From Pseudomonas protegens CHA0 (GTDB taxonomy: Bacteria > Pseudomonadota > Gammaproteobacteria > Pseudomonadales > Pseudomonadaceae), in assembly GCF_000397205.1 (NCBI RefSeq), contig NC_021237.1, positions 5,377,501 through 5,441,500 on the forward strand: a stretch of DNA of 64,000 bases, read 5' to 3'. This document shows positions 53,564-62,296 of this stretch, one piece after another; positions within the stretch are counted from its first letter, which is position 1, and every line of letters begins with the position of its first letter. The translations under genes and the position numbers were made by a program. The notes beneath the pieces are model-generated. The model searched no databases. It was not told the DNA's origin and saw only the letters and a list, made by a program, of their open reading frames with translations.

Positions 53564-54202
53564 ATGAATGCCGCCAAACGCCTGGAAATCTTTCGCCGGC
53601 TACACGAAGACAACCCCGAACCGAAAACCGAGCTGGCCTATTCCTCGCCGTTCGAGCTGCTGATCGCGGTGATTCTCTCGGCGCAATCGACCGACGTCGG
53701 GGTCAACAAGGCAACTGCCAGGCTCTTCCCCGTAGCCAATACCCCAGCGGCAATCTACGCCCTGGGTGTCGAAGGCCTGTCCGAATACATCAAGACCATC
53801 GGCCTGTACAACAGCAAGGCCAAGAACGTCATCGAGACCTGCCGCCTGCTGGTGGAACGCCATAACAGCGAAGTGCCACAGACCCGGGAAGAGCTGGAGG
53901 CTCTGCCCGGGGTGGGCCGCAAGACCGCCAACGTGGTCCTCAACACCGCTTTCCGGCAACTGACCATGGCGGTGGACACCCATATCTTCCGGGTCAGCAA
54001 CCGAACCGGGCTGGCCCCGGGAAAGAACGTGGTCGAGGTCGAAAAGAAACTCATGAAGTTCGTGCCCAAGGAGTTTCTGCTGGACTCCCATCACTGGCTG
54101 ATCCTCCACGGCCGCTACGTTTGCCTGGCACGCAAGCCACGCTGTGGCAGCTGTCGAATCGAAGACCTGTGCGAATACAAGCAAAAGACTTCCGACGATT
54201 GA
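53564..54202 (+). CDS. nth: Endonuclease III
   Basis: DNA glycosylase/AP lyase for oxidised pyrimidines, 212 residues. It has the helix-hairpin-helix LPGVGRKTANVVLN with the catalytic Lys (about 120), catalytic Asp in AVDTHIFRVSNR (about 138), and the [4Fe-4S] motif CLARKPRCGSCRIEDLC near the C-terminus. Last enzyme gene of the rnf operon, an arrangement common in gamma-proteobacteria. Confidence 0.97.
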   Translation: MNAAKRLEIFRRLHEDNPEPKTELAYSSPFELLIAVILSAQSTDVGVNKATARLFPVANTPAAIYALGVEGLSEYIKTIGLYNSKAKNVIETCRLLVERHNSEVPQTREELEALPGVGRKTANVVLNTAFRQLTMAVDTHIFRVSNRTGLAPGKNVVEVEKKLMKFVPKEFLLDSHHWLILHGRYVCLARKPRCGSCRIEDLCEYKQKTSDD

Positions 54203-54309
54203 GCAAGCATTGATTTTGCCGATAGATCGATTGAAAAAATCTTTTTTACCCGCCAGGAGAATATCGATATAAGGAGCGCCAATGGCAGTCCTAGCCTGGA
54301 GTCGACCTT

Positions 54310-54489
54310 ATGAGTACTGGCAAAGAACAACTGGACGTAGAAGACGATTTCGTCGCAGCTGAAACAGATGACGCAGAACCGGTGGTCGAAGTAGCGAAAA
54401 CCAATCTGAGCAAGCGCCGGACCATCGACAATCTCCTCGAGGAACGGCGCCTGCAAAAACAGTTGGCCGATTACGACTTTGACCTCTAG
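54310..54489 (+). CDS. PA3496-family small protein (59 aa)
   Basis: A 59-residue acidic then basic protein: MSTGKEQLDVEDDFVAAETDD followed by a helical SKRRTIDNLLEERRLQKQLADYDFDL. The C-terminal part and its position after nth match the PA3496 family, which is sometimes labelled a putative envelope-integrity protein. GGAG lies 9 bases before ATG 54310. A terminator follows directly. Confidence 0.8.
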   Translation: MSTGKEQLDVEDDFVAAETDDAEPVVEVAKTNLSKRRTIDNLLEERRLQKQLADYDFDL

Positions 54490-54498
54490 TCACAAAAG

Positions 54499-54521
54499 AA
54501 CCTCCCCATGGAGGTTTTTTT
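54499..54521 (+). terminator. Intrinsic terminator after the small PA3496-type gene
   Basis: AACCTCC (54499-54505) pairs with GGAGGTT (54510-54516), followed by T. Confidence 0.9.
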
Positions 54522-54636
54522 GTACCTGTGCCCAGCCGCAAATCTGGCCGGTCAGCCTCCCCCACTGACCGGCTGCGTCGGCACTCAAGCGAGCCCATCC
54601 AGCAACACCGTCTCAATGCGCACGTGCTCTAAAGGC

Positions 54637-55263
54637 TCATATCAACCGATGCCGTTGAGCGAACTCGATCAGATCAACCAGTGAACGAGCATTGAGCTTG
54701 GCCAGCAACCGGCGCTTGTAGGTACTGATGGTCTTGTTGCTCAAGCACAACCCCTCGGCAATTTCCTTGTTACTCATGCCGTTGGTGAGTTGTTTCAATA
54801 CGATCAATTCGCGCCCTGAAAGCAGCTCGATCATCTGCTGCTCACTGCTGATGCCCTGGCTTGAGCGAAAAGTATGCAAGGCCTCATTGGGGAAGTAGCT
54901 GTATCCCGCAAGCACCGCACGCACGGCACTCAACAGCTCGGTGATGTCCTGCTGCTTGCACACATAACCGGCAGCACCGGCCTGCATGCAGCGCATGGAG
55001 AAAGGCCCAGGAACTTGCAGGGTCAATACCAGAATCTTGATCGACATACCTCTGGACATCAGCCGGTTTATAACTTCGAGCCCATCAAGTTGCGGAATTC
55101 CAATATCCAGAATCAAGATGTCTGGAACATATTCAAGAGCCAACTTCAATGCATCCGTGCCGTTATCTGCTTCCGCTACTACTTCAAGGCCATGGCGCTC
55201 CATCAACATGCGCACAGCCAAACGGACAACAGGGTGATCATCCACGATCAATACTCTTTTCAT
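54637..55263 (-). CDS. Orphan LuxR/NarL-type response regulator
   Basis: A 208-residue regulator of the BvgA/EvgA/RocA type. The receiver has VDDHPVVR, phospho-acceptor Asp in DILILDIGIPQLDG (about 53), and Lys in AGYVCKQQDITE. A LuxR helix-turn-helix follows (LTNGMSNKEIAEGLCLSNKTISTYKRRLLAKL). No sensor kinase gene is adjacent. CTTACA half-sites upstream (55366-55394) may be relevant to its control. Confidence 0.88.
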   Translation of the reverse strand: MKRVLIVDDHPVVRLAVRMLMERHGLEVVAEADNGTDALKLALEYVPDILILDIGIPQLDGLEVINRLMSRGMSIKILVLTLQVPGPFSMRCMQAGAAGYVCKQQDITELLSAVRAVLAGYSYFPNEALHTFRSSQGISSEQQMIELLSGRELIVLKQLTNGMSNKEIAEGLCLSNKTISTYKRRLLAKLNARSLVDLIEFAQRHRLI

Positions 55264-55649
55264 AGGTCCATCTCAGTCCTGAGAGTTTTTTTAGAGCCCG
55301 CACAATACCCCAGAGAATTGACTCTGACACCGTGCTACAGAGGGCTACGACCTTACGAGGACGATCCTTACAAACAATACCGAATTGCCTTACAAAACGA
55401 CCTAGATAAAAGTGGTTCAATATCCAAACCGCCTAGGATCAATCGTCAAATCAGCTACTTTTCGTACTAATAAAACTCCAACCTACAAGCACTCTCAGTA
55501 GCGGTACTTGGTACTTCGCCCATCAAGAAGTGGCTTACCTTGCCCAACAGCCATTTGCTGATCTGAATTAGGCCCCGACGCTCACTGCAATTATCCAGGG
55601 CAAAAAAAAGCCCCGCTTATCGCGGGGCTTTCTTCAACCACTCAAAGCA
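55264..55649. other. AT-rich regulatory gap upstream of the response regulator
   Basis: A 386-base gap with unusually low GC for this genome. It contains three CCTTAC words (55351, 55366, 55388); the last two extend to CCTTACAAA and are 22 bp apart. On the minus strand, towards the regulator gene, they read TTTGTAAGG. The argG terminator occupies its right end. No gene is seen. Confidence 0.45.
55602..55630 (-). terminator. Intrinsic terminator of argG
   Basis: AAGCCCCGC (55609-55617 region) pairs with GCGGGGCTT (55622-55630) and the minus strand continues in a run of eight T. Confidence 0.9.
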
Positions 55650-56867
55650 TCAGACCAGGGTCCGACCCTTGTTCGCGGCAATGCGCATGCGCAGGGCGTT
55701 GAGCTTGATGAAGCCAGCTGCGTCCGCCTGGTTGTAGGCACCGCCGTCCTCTTCGAAGGTAGCGATGTTGGCGTCGAACAGCGACTCGTCAGACTTGCGA
55801 CCGGTCACGATCACGTTGCCCTTGTACAGCTTCAGGCGTACCACGCCATTCACGTGGGCCTGGGAGGCGTCGATCATCTGTTGCAGCATCAGACGCTCAG
55901 GGCTCCACCAGTAGCCGGTGTAGATCAGGCTGGCGTACTTGGGCATCAGCTCGTCTTTGAGGTGAGCCACTTCGCGGTCCAGGGTGATGGACTCGATGGC
56001 GCGGTGAGCACGCAGCATGATGGTGCCGCCAGGTGTCTCGTAGCAGCCGCGGGACTTCATGCCCACGTAACGGTTCTCGACGATGTCCAGACGACCGATA
56101 CCGTGTTCGCCACCAATGCGGTTCAGGGTCGCCAGCACGGTGGCCGGGGTCATCTCGACGCCGTCCAGTGCCACGATATCGCCGTTGCGGTAGGTCAGTT
56201 CCAGGTATTGCGGGGTATCTGGGGCCTTCTCCGGGGAGACAGTCCAGCGCCACATGTCTTCTTCGTGCTCGGTCCAGGTGTCTTCCAGCACGCCACCTTC
56301 ATAGGAGATGTGCAGCAGGTTGGCATCCATCGAGTACGGGGATTTCTTCTTGCCGTGACGCTCGATCGGGATCCCGTGCTTCTCGGCGTAGTCCATCAGC
56401 TTCTCGCGGGACAGCAGGTCCCACTCGCGCCAAGGGGCAATCACCTTCACACCCGGCTTGAGGGCGTAGGCGCCCAGTTCGAAACGCACCTGATCGTTGC
56501 CCTTGCCGGTGGCGCCATGGGAAATGGCGTCAGCGCCGGTTTCGTTGGCGATTTCGATCAGGCGCTTGGCGATCAACGGACGAGCGATGGAAGTACCCAG
56601 CAGGTACTCGCCTTCGTAGACGGTGTTGGCGCGGAACATCGGGAAGACGAAATCACGCACGAACTCTTCGCGCAGATCGTCAATGTAGATCTCTTTGACG
56701 CCCATGGCTTGCGCCTTGGCGCGGGCCGGCTCGACCTCTTCGCCTTGGCCCAGGTCAGCAGTGAAAGTCACTACTTCACAGTTGTAAGTATCCTGCAGCC
56801 ACTTGAGGATCACCGAAGTGTCCAGGCCGCCCGAATACGCCAGAACGACCTTGTTAACGTCCGCCAT
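55650..56867 (-). CDS. argG: Argininosuccinate synthase
   Basis: Joins citrulline and aspartate with ATP in arginine synthesis. The 405-residue protein starts [20 protein letters not shown] with the PP-loop SGGLDTS, then [15 protein letters not shown] and [16 protein letters not shown] 56867 has GGAG 7 bases upstream. Single gene with its own terminator, next to motY as in P. aeruginosa. Confidence 0.97.
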   Translation of the reverse strand: MADVNKVVLAYSGGLDTSVILKWLQDTYNCEVVTFTADLGQGEEVEPARAKAQAMGVKEIYIDDLREEFVRDFVFPMFRANTVYEGEYLLGTSIARPLIAKRLIEIANETGADAISHGATGKGNDQVRFELGAYALKPGVKVIAPWREWDLLSREKLMDYAEKHGIPIERHGKKKSPYSMDANLLHISYEGGVLEDTWTEHEEDMWRWTVSPEKAPDTPQYLELTYRNGDIVALDGVEMTPATVLATLNRIGGEHGIGRLDIVENRYVGMKSRGCYETPGGTIMLRAHRAIESITLDREVAHLKDELMPKYASLIYTGYWWSPERLMLQQMIDASQAHVNGVVRLKLYKGNVIVTGRKSDESLFDANIATFEEDGGAYNQADAAGFIKLNALRMRIAANKGRTLV

Positions 56868-56996
56868 GCCATCACTCCACGGGGTTGTACGGAAAGCCGC
56901 CAAGTCTACCGATCCACGCGGATAATTTACAGAGGCGCGACAGCTTATGACGACCAAGCGACAGATTATGTCGAGCGAGCGACGACGACAGCCGTA

Positions 56997-57911
56997 TCAG
57001 GAAGTCGCCGCTGCGCTGGATCCGGAAGCCGCCTGAGGCGCTGGGGCCGGCTTTTCGGCAGGAGCGACCCGCTCCAGATGCACATTGACCCGCCGGTTCT
57101 TCGCCCGGTTGGCCGCATTGGTGTTGGGGGCCAGGGGATAGCGCTCGCCATGGAAGCGCACCACGATCTGGTTTTCCGCCAGGCCATTGGCCTTGAAGAA
57201 CTCCATGACCGCCAGCGCACGACGGCGCGACAGGTCACGGTTGGTCAGGCGGTTGCCACTGTTATCAGAGTGCCCGTCCAATTCGACATGATTGACCGTG
57301 GGGTCGGCCTTGATGAAGTCCACCATCACTTGCAGCTTGGCCTTGGCCCGGGCGTCCAGGTCGATGCCCCCCCCGGGGAAACCGATCTCGGCCTGCTTGA
57401 CCTGTTCATAGTTCATCGGCAACAGCTTGGCCATGCAGCTTTGATAGTCGCCGTAGGCCTTGCTGAACTTCACCGGCAACAGGCGTACCTCGGACACTCC
57501 GCCTTCGCGGGAGAAGTGCCGGACCACCGGGCTGCGCCCCTCCAGCAAACCGACGATCAGACGTCCGGCCTGCATCTGGTTGCTGTTGAACAGCACCCCA
57601 TCGGTACCGGCCTTGACCGCCCCGAGGTTGATGTCGCCACGCCCCGGCTGCCAGGGGGCGGCGGCCGCAAGCAGGGTCGCGGAACCACCGGCCTGCATGG
57701 GGTTGAAACTCTTGAGGCGGAAAATCGCCTGCTCGCCGGCGCGACGAACGAATTCGCCGGAACCGAAATCGGTAACCGGTTGGATCAGGCGGCACTCGAA
57801 CTTGTCACCTTCGACCGTCCACTCAATGCTCTCCAGGCGAGTCTGGAAAGTGAGAGCCATCGCAGGCAGGCTGGCAAACACACTGAGCAAGGCTAGATAA
57901 CGCTGGCGCAC
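56997..57911 (-). CDS. motY: MotY-like OmpA-family flagellar T-ring protein
   Basis: A 304-residue exported protein. A signal peptide (YLALLSVFASLPAMA) precedes an N-terminal ~150-residue domain with TFQTRLESIEWTVEGDKFECRL. An OmpA peptidoglycan-binding domain follows (VNHVELDGHSDNSGNRLTNRDLSRRRALAVM, AANRAKNRRVNVHLE). MotY links the flagellar stator to peptidoglycan. GTG 57911 has GGAG 6 bases upstream and is preferred to GTG 57935. Position between argG and pyrC agrees with motY of P. aeruginosa. Confidence 0.88.
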   Translation of the reverse strand: MRQRYLALLSVFASLPAMALTFQTRLESIEWTVEGDKFECRLIQPVTDFGSGEFVRRAGEQAIFRLKSFNPMQAGGSATLLAAAAPWQPGRGDINLGAVKAGTDGVLFNSNQMQAGRLIVGLLEGRSPVVRHFSREGGVSEVRLLPVKFSKAYGDYQSCMAKLLPMNYEQVKQAEIGFPGGGIDLDARAKAKLQVMVDFIKADPTVNHVELDGHSDNSGNRLTNRDLSRRRALAVMEFFKANGLAENQIVVRFHGERYPLAPNTNAANRAKNRRVNVHLERVAPAEKPAPAPQAASGSSAAATS

Positions 57912-58067
57912 GGGAGGCTCCACTGACGTGTACAACAGAAAAATCGACAGGCGTTAATACGCCATACCTTCGGGATATCGGTTGCTCGTCGCAAAACTTG
58001 ATAGCGAGTGCCTGGAAGAGTCTTTTCCGGTAGCATTCCCCCGAGTTTTACCCGCCTGGAACCTCCA

Positions 58068-59114
58068 ATGTCCGACCGCCTGACCCTGCTGCGTCCCGAC
58101 GACTGGCATATTCATCTTCGCGATGGGGCCGTGTTGCCCAATACAGTCGCAGATGTCGCGCGCACCTTTGGCCGCGCCATCATCATGCCCAACCTGGTAC
58201 CTCCGGTGCGCAACGCCGCGGAAGCCGACGCCTATCGCCAGCGCATTCTAGCTGCGCGCCCGGCCGGCAGCCGCTTCGAGCCACTGATGGTGCTCTACCT
58301 GACCGACCGTACCCAGCCGGAGGAAATCCGCGCGGCCAAGGCCTGCGGTTTCGTCCACGCCGCCAAGCTGTACCCGGCCGGCGCGACCACCAACTCGGAT
58401 TCGGGCGTGACCAGCATCGACAAGATTTTCCCGGTGCTTGAAGCCATGGCCGAAGTCGGCCTGCCGCTGTTGATCCACGGCGAGGTAACCCGCGGCGACG
58501 TCGACGTCTTCGACCGCGAGAAAATCTTCATCGACGAGCACATGCGGCGTGTGGTTGAACGCTTCCCCAGCCTGAAAGTGGTGTTCGAACACATCACCAC
58601 CGCTGAAGCCGTGCAGTTCGTCAAGGAGGCTTCGGCCAACGTTGGCGCAACCATCACCGCGCACCACCTGCTGTACAACCGCAACCACATGCTGGTGGGC
58701 GGTATTCGTCCGCACTTCTATTGCCTGCCGATCCTCAAGCGCAACACCCACCAGGAAGCCCTGCTGGATGCGGCCACCAGCGGCAACGCGAAGTTCTTCC
58801 TCGGCACCGACTCGGCACCTCACGCCCAGCACGCCAAGGAAGCCGCTTGCGGTTGCGCCGGCTGCTACAGCGCCTACGCCGCCATCGAGCTGTACGCCGA
58901 AGCGTTCGAACAACGCAACGCCCTGGATCAGCTGGAAGCTTTCGCCAGCCTCAACGGCCCGCGCTTCTACGACCTGCCGGCCAACACCGACAGCATCACC
59001 CTGGTCCGTGAAGAATGGACCGCTCCTGCCAGCCTGCCGTTTGGCGAGCTGACTGTCATTCCGCTGCGCGCCGGTGAAAAACTGCGCTGGCGCCTGCTGG
59101 AGGATCACTCGTGA
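58068..59114 (+). CDS. pyrC: Dihydroorotase
   Basis: Zinc enzyme of pyrimidine synthesis, 348 residues, of the E. coli PyrC type. Metal ligands are seen in [10 protein letters not shown] (HxH), the carboxylated Lys in [17 protein letters not shown], His in LPLLIHGEV and [11 protein letters not shown], and Asp in [13 protein letters not shown] 58068 gives the usual N-terminus ([12 protein letters not shown]). Overlaps rnt by 4 bases. Confidence 0.97.
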   Translation: MSDRLTLLRPDDWHIHLRDGAVLPNTVADVARTFGRAIIMPNLVPPVRNAAEADAYRQRILAARPAGSRFEPLMVLYLTDRTQPEEIRAAKACGFVHAAKLYPAGATTNSDSGVTSIDKIFPVLEAMAEVGLPLLIHGEVTRGDVDVFDREKIFIDEHMRRVVERFPSLKVVFEHITTAEAVQFVKEASANVGATITAHHLLYNRNHMLVGGIRPHFYCLPILKRNTHQEALLDAATSGNAKFFLGTDSAPHAQHAKEAACGCAGCYSAYAAIELYAEAFEQRNALDQLEAFASLNGPRFYDLPANTDSITLVREEWTAPASLPFGELTVIPLRAGEKLRWRLLEDHS

Positions 59115-59782
59115 GTGACGACCATTTCGACGACGAACAAGAAGGTAACAGCGGCGGTCCTCGCCATCCGATGGCGGCACGCTTTCGCGGTTACCTGCCG
59201 GTAGTCGTCGATGTTGAAACCGGTGGCTTCAACTCGGCCACCGACGCCCTGCTGGAAATTGCCGCAACCACCATCGGCATGGACGAAAAAGGCTTCGTGT
59301 TCCCCGAACACACCTACTTCTTCCGGGTCGAGCCTTTCGAAGGCGCGAACATCGAAGCTGCAGCCCTGGAATTCACCGGGATCAAGCTTGATCATCCCCT
59401 GCGCATGGCTGTGAGCGAAGAAACCGCCCTCACCGATATTTTCCGCGGGGTGCGCAAGGCGCTGAAGGCCAATGGCTGCAAGCGCGCCATCCTGGTAGGC
59501 CACAACAGCAGCTTCGACCTGGGCTTCCTGAATGCCGCCGTGGCGCGCCTGGACATGAAGCGCAATCCGTTCCACCCGTTCTCCAGCTTCGATACCGCCA
59601 CTCTGGCTGGCCTGGCATACGGCCAGACCGTGCTGGCCAAGGCCTGTCAGAGCGCAGACATCGACTTCGACGGTCGCGAGGCCCACTCGGCTCGCTACGA
59701 CACAGAGAAGACCGCCGAGCTGTTCTGCGGCATCGTCAACCGCTGGAAACAGATGGGCGGCTGGCAGGATTTCGACGACTGA
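59111..59782 (+). CDS. rnt: Ribonuclease T
   Basis: DEDDh exonuclease that trims tRNA and stable RNA 3' ends, 223 residues. Catalytic motifs: [10 protein letters not shown] (Asp/Glu), [11 protein letters not shown] (Asp), and [13 protein letters not shown] (His and Asp). GTG start overlaps the pyrC stop. Co-transcribed with pyrC. Confidence 0.96.
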   Translation: MSDDHFDDEQEGNSGGPRHPMAARFRGYLPVVVDVETGGFNSATDALLEIAATTIGMDEKGFVFPEHTYFFRVEPFEGANIEAAALEFTGIKLDHPLRMAVSEETALTDIFRGVRKALKANGCKRAILVGHNSSFDLGFLNAAVARLDMKRNPFHPFSSFDTATLAGLAYGQTVLAKACQSADIDFDGREAHSARYDTEKTAELFCGIVNRWKQMGGWQDFDD

Positions 59783-59805
59783 ATAGTCGCTTTCCTTTGC
59801 CCCAT

Positions 59806-59835
59806 AAAAAAACCGGCCCTAAGGCCGGTTTTTTT
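59806..59835. terminator. Bidirectional terminator between rnt and peroxiredoxin
   Basis: AACCGGCC (59811-59818) pairs with GGCCGGTT (59823-59830), with A-tract and T-tract flanks serving both convergent genes. Confidence 0.92.
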
Positions 59836-59852
59836 ATGCGTGACGCCAAGCC

Positions 59853-60455
59853 TTACAGCTTGCCGGCGTTCTCGCTCAGGTAAGCAGCAACGCCTTCTGG
59901 CGAAGCGGTCATGCCCTTGTCGCCTTTCTTCCAGTTGGCAGGGCAGACTTCGCCGTGCTCTTCGTGGAACTGCAGAGCGTCGACCAGACGGATCAGCTCT
60001 TCCATGTTGCGGCCCAGTGGCAGGTCGTTGACGATCTGCGAGCGGACAACGCCTTTGTCGTCGATCAGGAACGCGCCACGGAAAGCCACGCCGCCTTCGG
60101 ACTCAACGTCGTAGGCCTTGGCGATTTCGTGCTTCATGTCAGCAGCCATGATGTATTGAACCTGACCGATGCCGCCGGCATTGATCGGGGTGTTACGCCA
60201 GGCGTTGTGAGTGAAGTGCGAGTCGATGGACACAGCGATCACTTCAACATTGCGTGCCTTGAAATCAGCCATGCGGTGGTCCAGAGCGATCAGCTCGGAC
60301 GGGCACACGAAGGTGAAGTCCAGTGGGTAGAAGAACACCAGGCCGTATTTGCCTTTGATGGCCGAGGACAGGGTGAAGCTGTCGACGATTTCGCCATTGC
60401 CGAGAACGGCCGGAACGGTGAAGTCAGGGGCTTGTTTGCCTACGAGTACGCTCAT
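59853..60455 (-). CDS. 2-Cys peroxiredoxin (AhpC/Prx type)
   Basis: Thiol peroxidase of 200 residues. The peroxidatic Cys is in PLDFTFVCPSELIALD (about 51), and the resolving Cys is in HGEVCPANW (about 171). ATG 60455 has AGGAGAT upstream. No disulfide-reductase partner (AhpF) is adjacent, so electrons probably come from thioredoxin. Corresponds in position to PA3529 of P. aeruginosa. Confidence 0.95.
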   Translation of the reverse strand: MSVLVGKQAPDFTVPAVLGNGEIVDSFTLSSAIKGKYGLVFFYPLDFTFVCPSELIALDHRMADFKARNVEVIAVSIDSHFTHNAWRNTPINAGGIGQVQYIMAADMKHEIAKAYDVESEGGVAFRGAFLIDDKGVVRSQIVNDLPLGRNMEELIRLVDALQFHEEHGEVCPANWKKGDKGMTASPEGVAAYLSENAGKL

Positions 60456-60710
60456 TGGATATCTCCTGGTGTGGACGTAGTAATGAAGAAGAAGGGTTGG
60501 CCCCGAGCCTGCCATGCTGATACGACAGCCCCGTGACGTGCGCCCTCTTCGCAAGGACCGACCATCATACACGGCGTTTTTAAGCTGTCCTTAGTGGTTT
60601 TTCCTCTGGCCGGCCTCCAACGCGAAAAATGCGAATGATCTGTCATTAATGCCAAGAAAAGCCGTTCGTCACTCAAGCAAGAATCAGCAACAAAGGGCGT
60701 CGAAACCACT

Positions 60711-60739
60711 TTGACAATCATTCTCGTTAACATTAAGAT
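60711..60739 (+). promoter_or_regulatory. bfd promoter with Fur box in the spacer
   Basis: Perfect -35 TTGACA (60711-60716), 17-base spacer and TAAGAT (60734-60739). The 19 bases 60713-60731 match the Fur consensus at 13 positions and lie across the -35 and spacer. Repression by Fur-iron is inferred. The remaining gap from 60456 shows only the peroxiredoxin promoter side. Confidence 0.7.
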
Positions 60740-60779
60740 CCATCGCAATTGAGCCCTAACCAGCGACGGTTCTCATCTT

Positions 60780-60998
60780 ATGTATGTCTGCCTCTGCACC
60801 GGTGTCACCGACGGACAAATTCGCGAAGCGATCTACGAAGGTTGCTGCAGCTACCGCGAAGTACGCCAGGCCACCGGCGTTGCCAGCCAGTGCGGCAAAT
60901 GTGCCTGCCTGGCCAAGCAAGTGGTTCGCGAAACCCTGACCGAATTGCAGAGCAGCCAAGCGGCAATCCCCTACCCTGTGGAATTTAATGTCGCCTGA
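60780..60998 (+). CDS. bfd: Bacterioferritin-associated ferredoxin
   Basis: A 72-residue [2Fe-2S] protein that reduces ferric iron in bacterioferritin so that it can be released. Cluster cysteines are visible as CLC near the start (MYVCLCTGVTDGQI) and CGKCAC (SQCGKCACLAKQ), in the Bfd arrangement. A Fur-like promoter site upstream fits release of stored iron during iron shortage. Followed by its own terminator, then bfr. Confidence 0.95.
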   Translation: MYVCLCTGVTDGQIREAIYEGCCSYREVRQATGVASQCGKCACLAKQVVRETLTELQSSQAAIPYPVEFNVA

Positions 60999-61027
60999 TT
61001 TAATCAATAATTAGCGGCGTTACAAAC

Positions 61028-61053
61028 AACCGGACCTGGCGTCCGGTTTTTTT
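61028..61053 (+). terminator. Intrinsic terminator of bfd
   Basis: ACCGGAC (61029-61035) pairs with GTCCGGT (61041-61047), followed by T. Confidence 0.9.
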
Positions 61054-61210
61054 ATGCCTGTAATTCAATCGCTTAGAGACAAAACGCGGAACACAAACAT
61101 TCTTATTCCGATTAATTTTCATATATTATTCAATAACTTAGGTTTGACAGTAATGTTCATGCAGCTCAGACTCTGCCCATGTTCCACTAAATACAGGGCA
61201 GGACCCCATC

Positions 61211-61684
61211 ATGAAAGGCGACATTACAGTCATCCAGCATCTCAATAAAATCCTTGCCAATGAACTGGTCGCGATCAATCAGTACTTCCTGCATGCGCGC
61301 ATGTATGAAGATTGGGGCCTGAACAAGCTGGGCAAGCACGAGTACCACGAGTCCATCGACGAGATGAAGCATGCGGACAAGCTGATCAAGCGCATCCTCT
61401 TCCTCGAAGGCCTGCCCAACGTCCAGGACCTGGGCAAGTTGCATATCGGTGAGCACACCAAGGAAATGCTCGAATGCGACCTGCGTATCGAGCGCACCGG
61501 CCATGCCGACCTCAAGGCCGCGATCGCCCATTGCGAATCGGTTGGTGACTTCGGCAGCCGTGAACTGCTGGAAGATATTCTGGAATCCGAAGAAGAGCAT
61601 ATCGACTGGCTGGAAACCCAATTGGGCCTGATCGATAAAGTGGGTATCGAGAACTATCTGCAATCGCAAATGGGTGACGAGTAA
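61211..61684 (+). CDS. bfr: Bacterioferritin (BfrB-like)
   Basis: Iron-storage 24-mer subunit of 157 residues. Di-iron ferroxidase ligands are all present: E18, E51, H54, E94, E127 and H130. Met52, which ligates haem between two subunits, is also present (DEMKHADKL). This is the haem-binding BfrB type. It lies after bfd, its iron-release partner, but with a separate transcription unit. The AT-rich leader (61054-61210) shows no promoter I trust. Confidence 0.96.
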   Translation: MKGDITVIQHLNKILANELVAINQYFLHARMYEDWGLNKLGKHEYHESIDEMKHADKLIKRILFLEGLPNVQDLGKLHIGEHTKEMLECDLRIERTGHADLKAAIAHCESVGDFGSRELLEDILESEEEHIDWLETQLGLIDKVGIENYLQSQMGDE

Positions 61685-61705
61685 CTCAACTCGTAATACC
61701 CGAAG

Positions 61706-61749
61706 AATAAAAAAGCCCCGCTTCTCATATGAGAGCGGGGCTTTTTTTT
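61706..61749. terminator. Bidirectional terminator between bfr and grxD
   Basis: AGCCCCGC (61714-61721) and GCGGGGCT (61735-61742) enclose the inner palindrome TCTCATATGAGA; A-tract and T-tract flank it. Confidence 0.92.
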
Positions 61750-61861
61750 ATTACGCGGATATGTTCGCGTAACAAACCGAAGCAGAGTGCTTGCCGCAAG
61801 TTTCCGAGAATCACACGAGTAGCATGTCGATTCCCGGAAACCCTCGCGAGCAGGCGCGCTT

Positions 61862-62200
61862 TTACGCTTCGGTCTTGGCAGCGGCTTTTTCGGCAGCGGC
61901 CTTGATCAGGCTCTGCAATTCACCGTTGGCGAACATTTCAGCCATGATGTCGCTGCCGCCGACCAGCTCACCGGCCACCCACAGTTGTGGGAAGGTTGGC
62001 CAATTGGCGTACTTGGGCAGGTTGGCGCGAATTTCCGGGTTCTGCAGGATGTCCACGTAAGCGAACTTCTCACCACAGCCCATTACGGCCTGAGCGGCTT
62101 TGGCAGAGAAGCCGCACTGCGGGGCATTCGGCGAGCCTTTCATGTAAAGCAGAATGGTGTTGTTGGCAATCTGCTCTTTAATAGTTTCGATGATATCCAT
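61862..62200 (-). CDS. grxD: Monothiol glutaredoxin Grx4/GrxD
   Basis: A 112-residue CGFS-type glutaredoxin that carries [2Fe-2S] clusters. The active site reads NAPQCGFSAKA, with WPTFPQLWV (cis-Pro) and GGSDIM for glutathione binding. It follows bfd/bfr, which agrees with an iron-homeostasis cluster. Confidence 0.95.
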   Translation of the reverse strand: MDIIETIKEQIANNTILLYMKGSPNAPQCGFSAKAAQAVMGCGEKFAYVDILQNPEIRANLPKYANWPTFPQLWVAGELVGGSDIMAEMFANGELQSLIKAAAEKAAAKTEA

Positions 62201-62296
62201 GGAACACCTCGGCTGAACTTTCCGACTCTGTTGTCGGCACGGTGGCGCATTGTAACGGAATCCTGAGCACCCTGCTCGGCCTCTCCGACAGACATC

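Noticed and set aside
55854..57896. 680-codon plus-strand open frame across argG and motY
   Set aside because: It is antisense to two well-defined genes and spans their intergenic gap; it has no ribosome site or domain.
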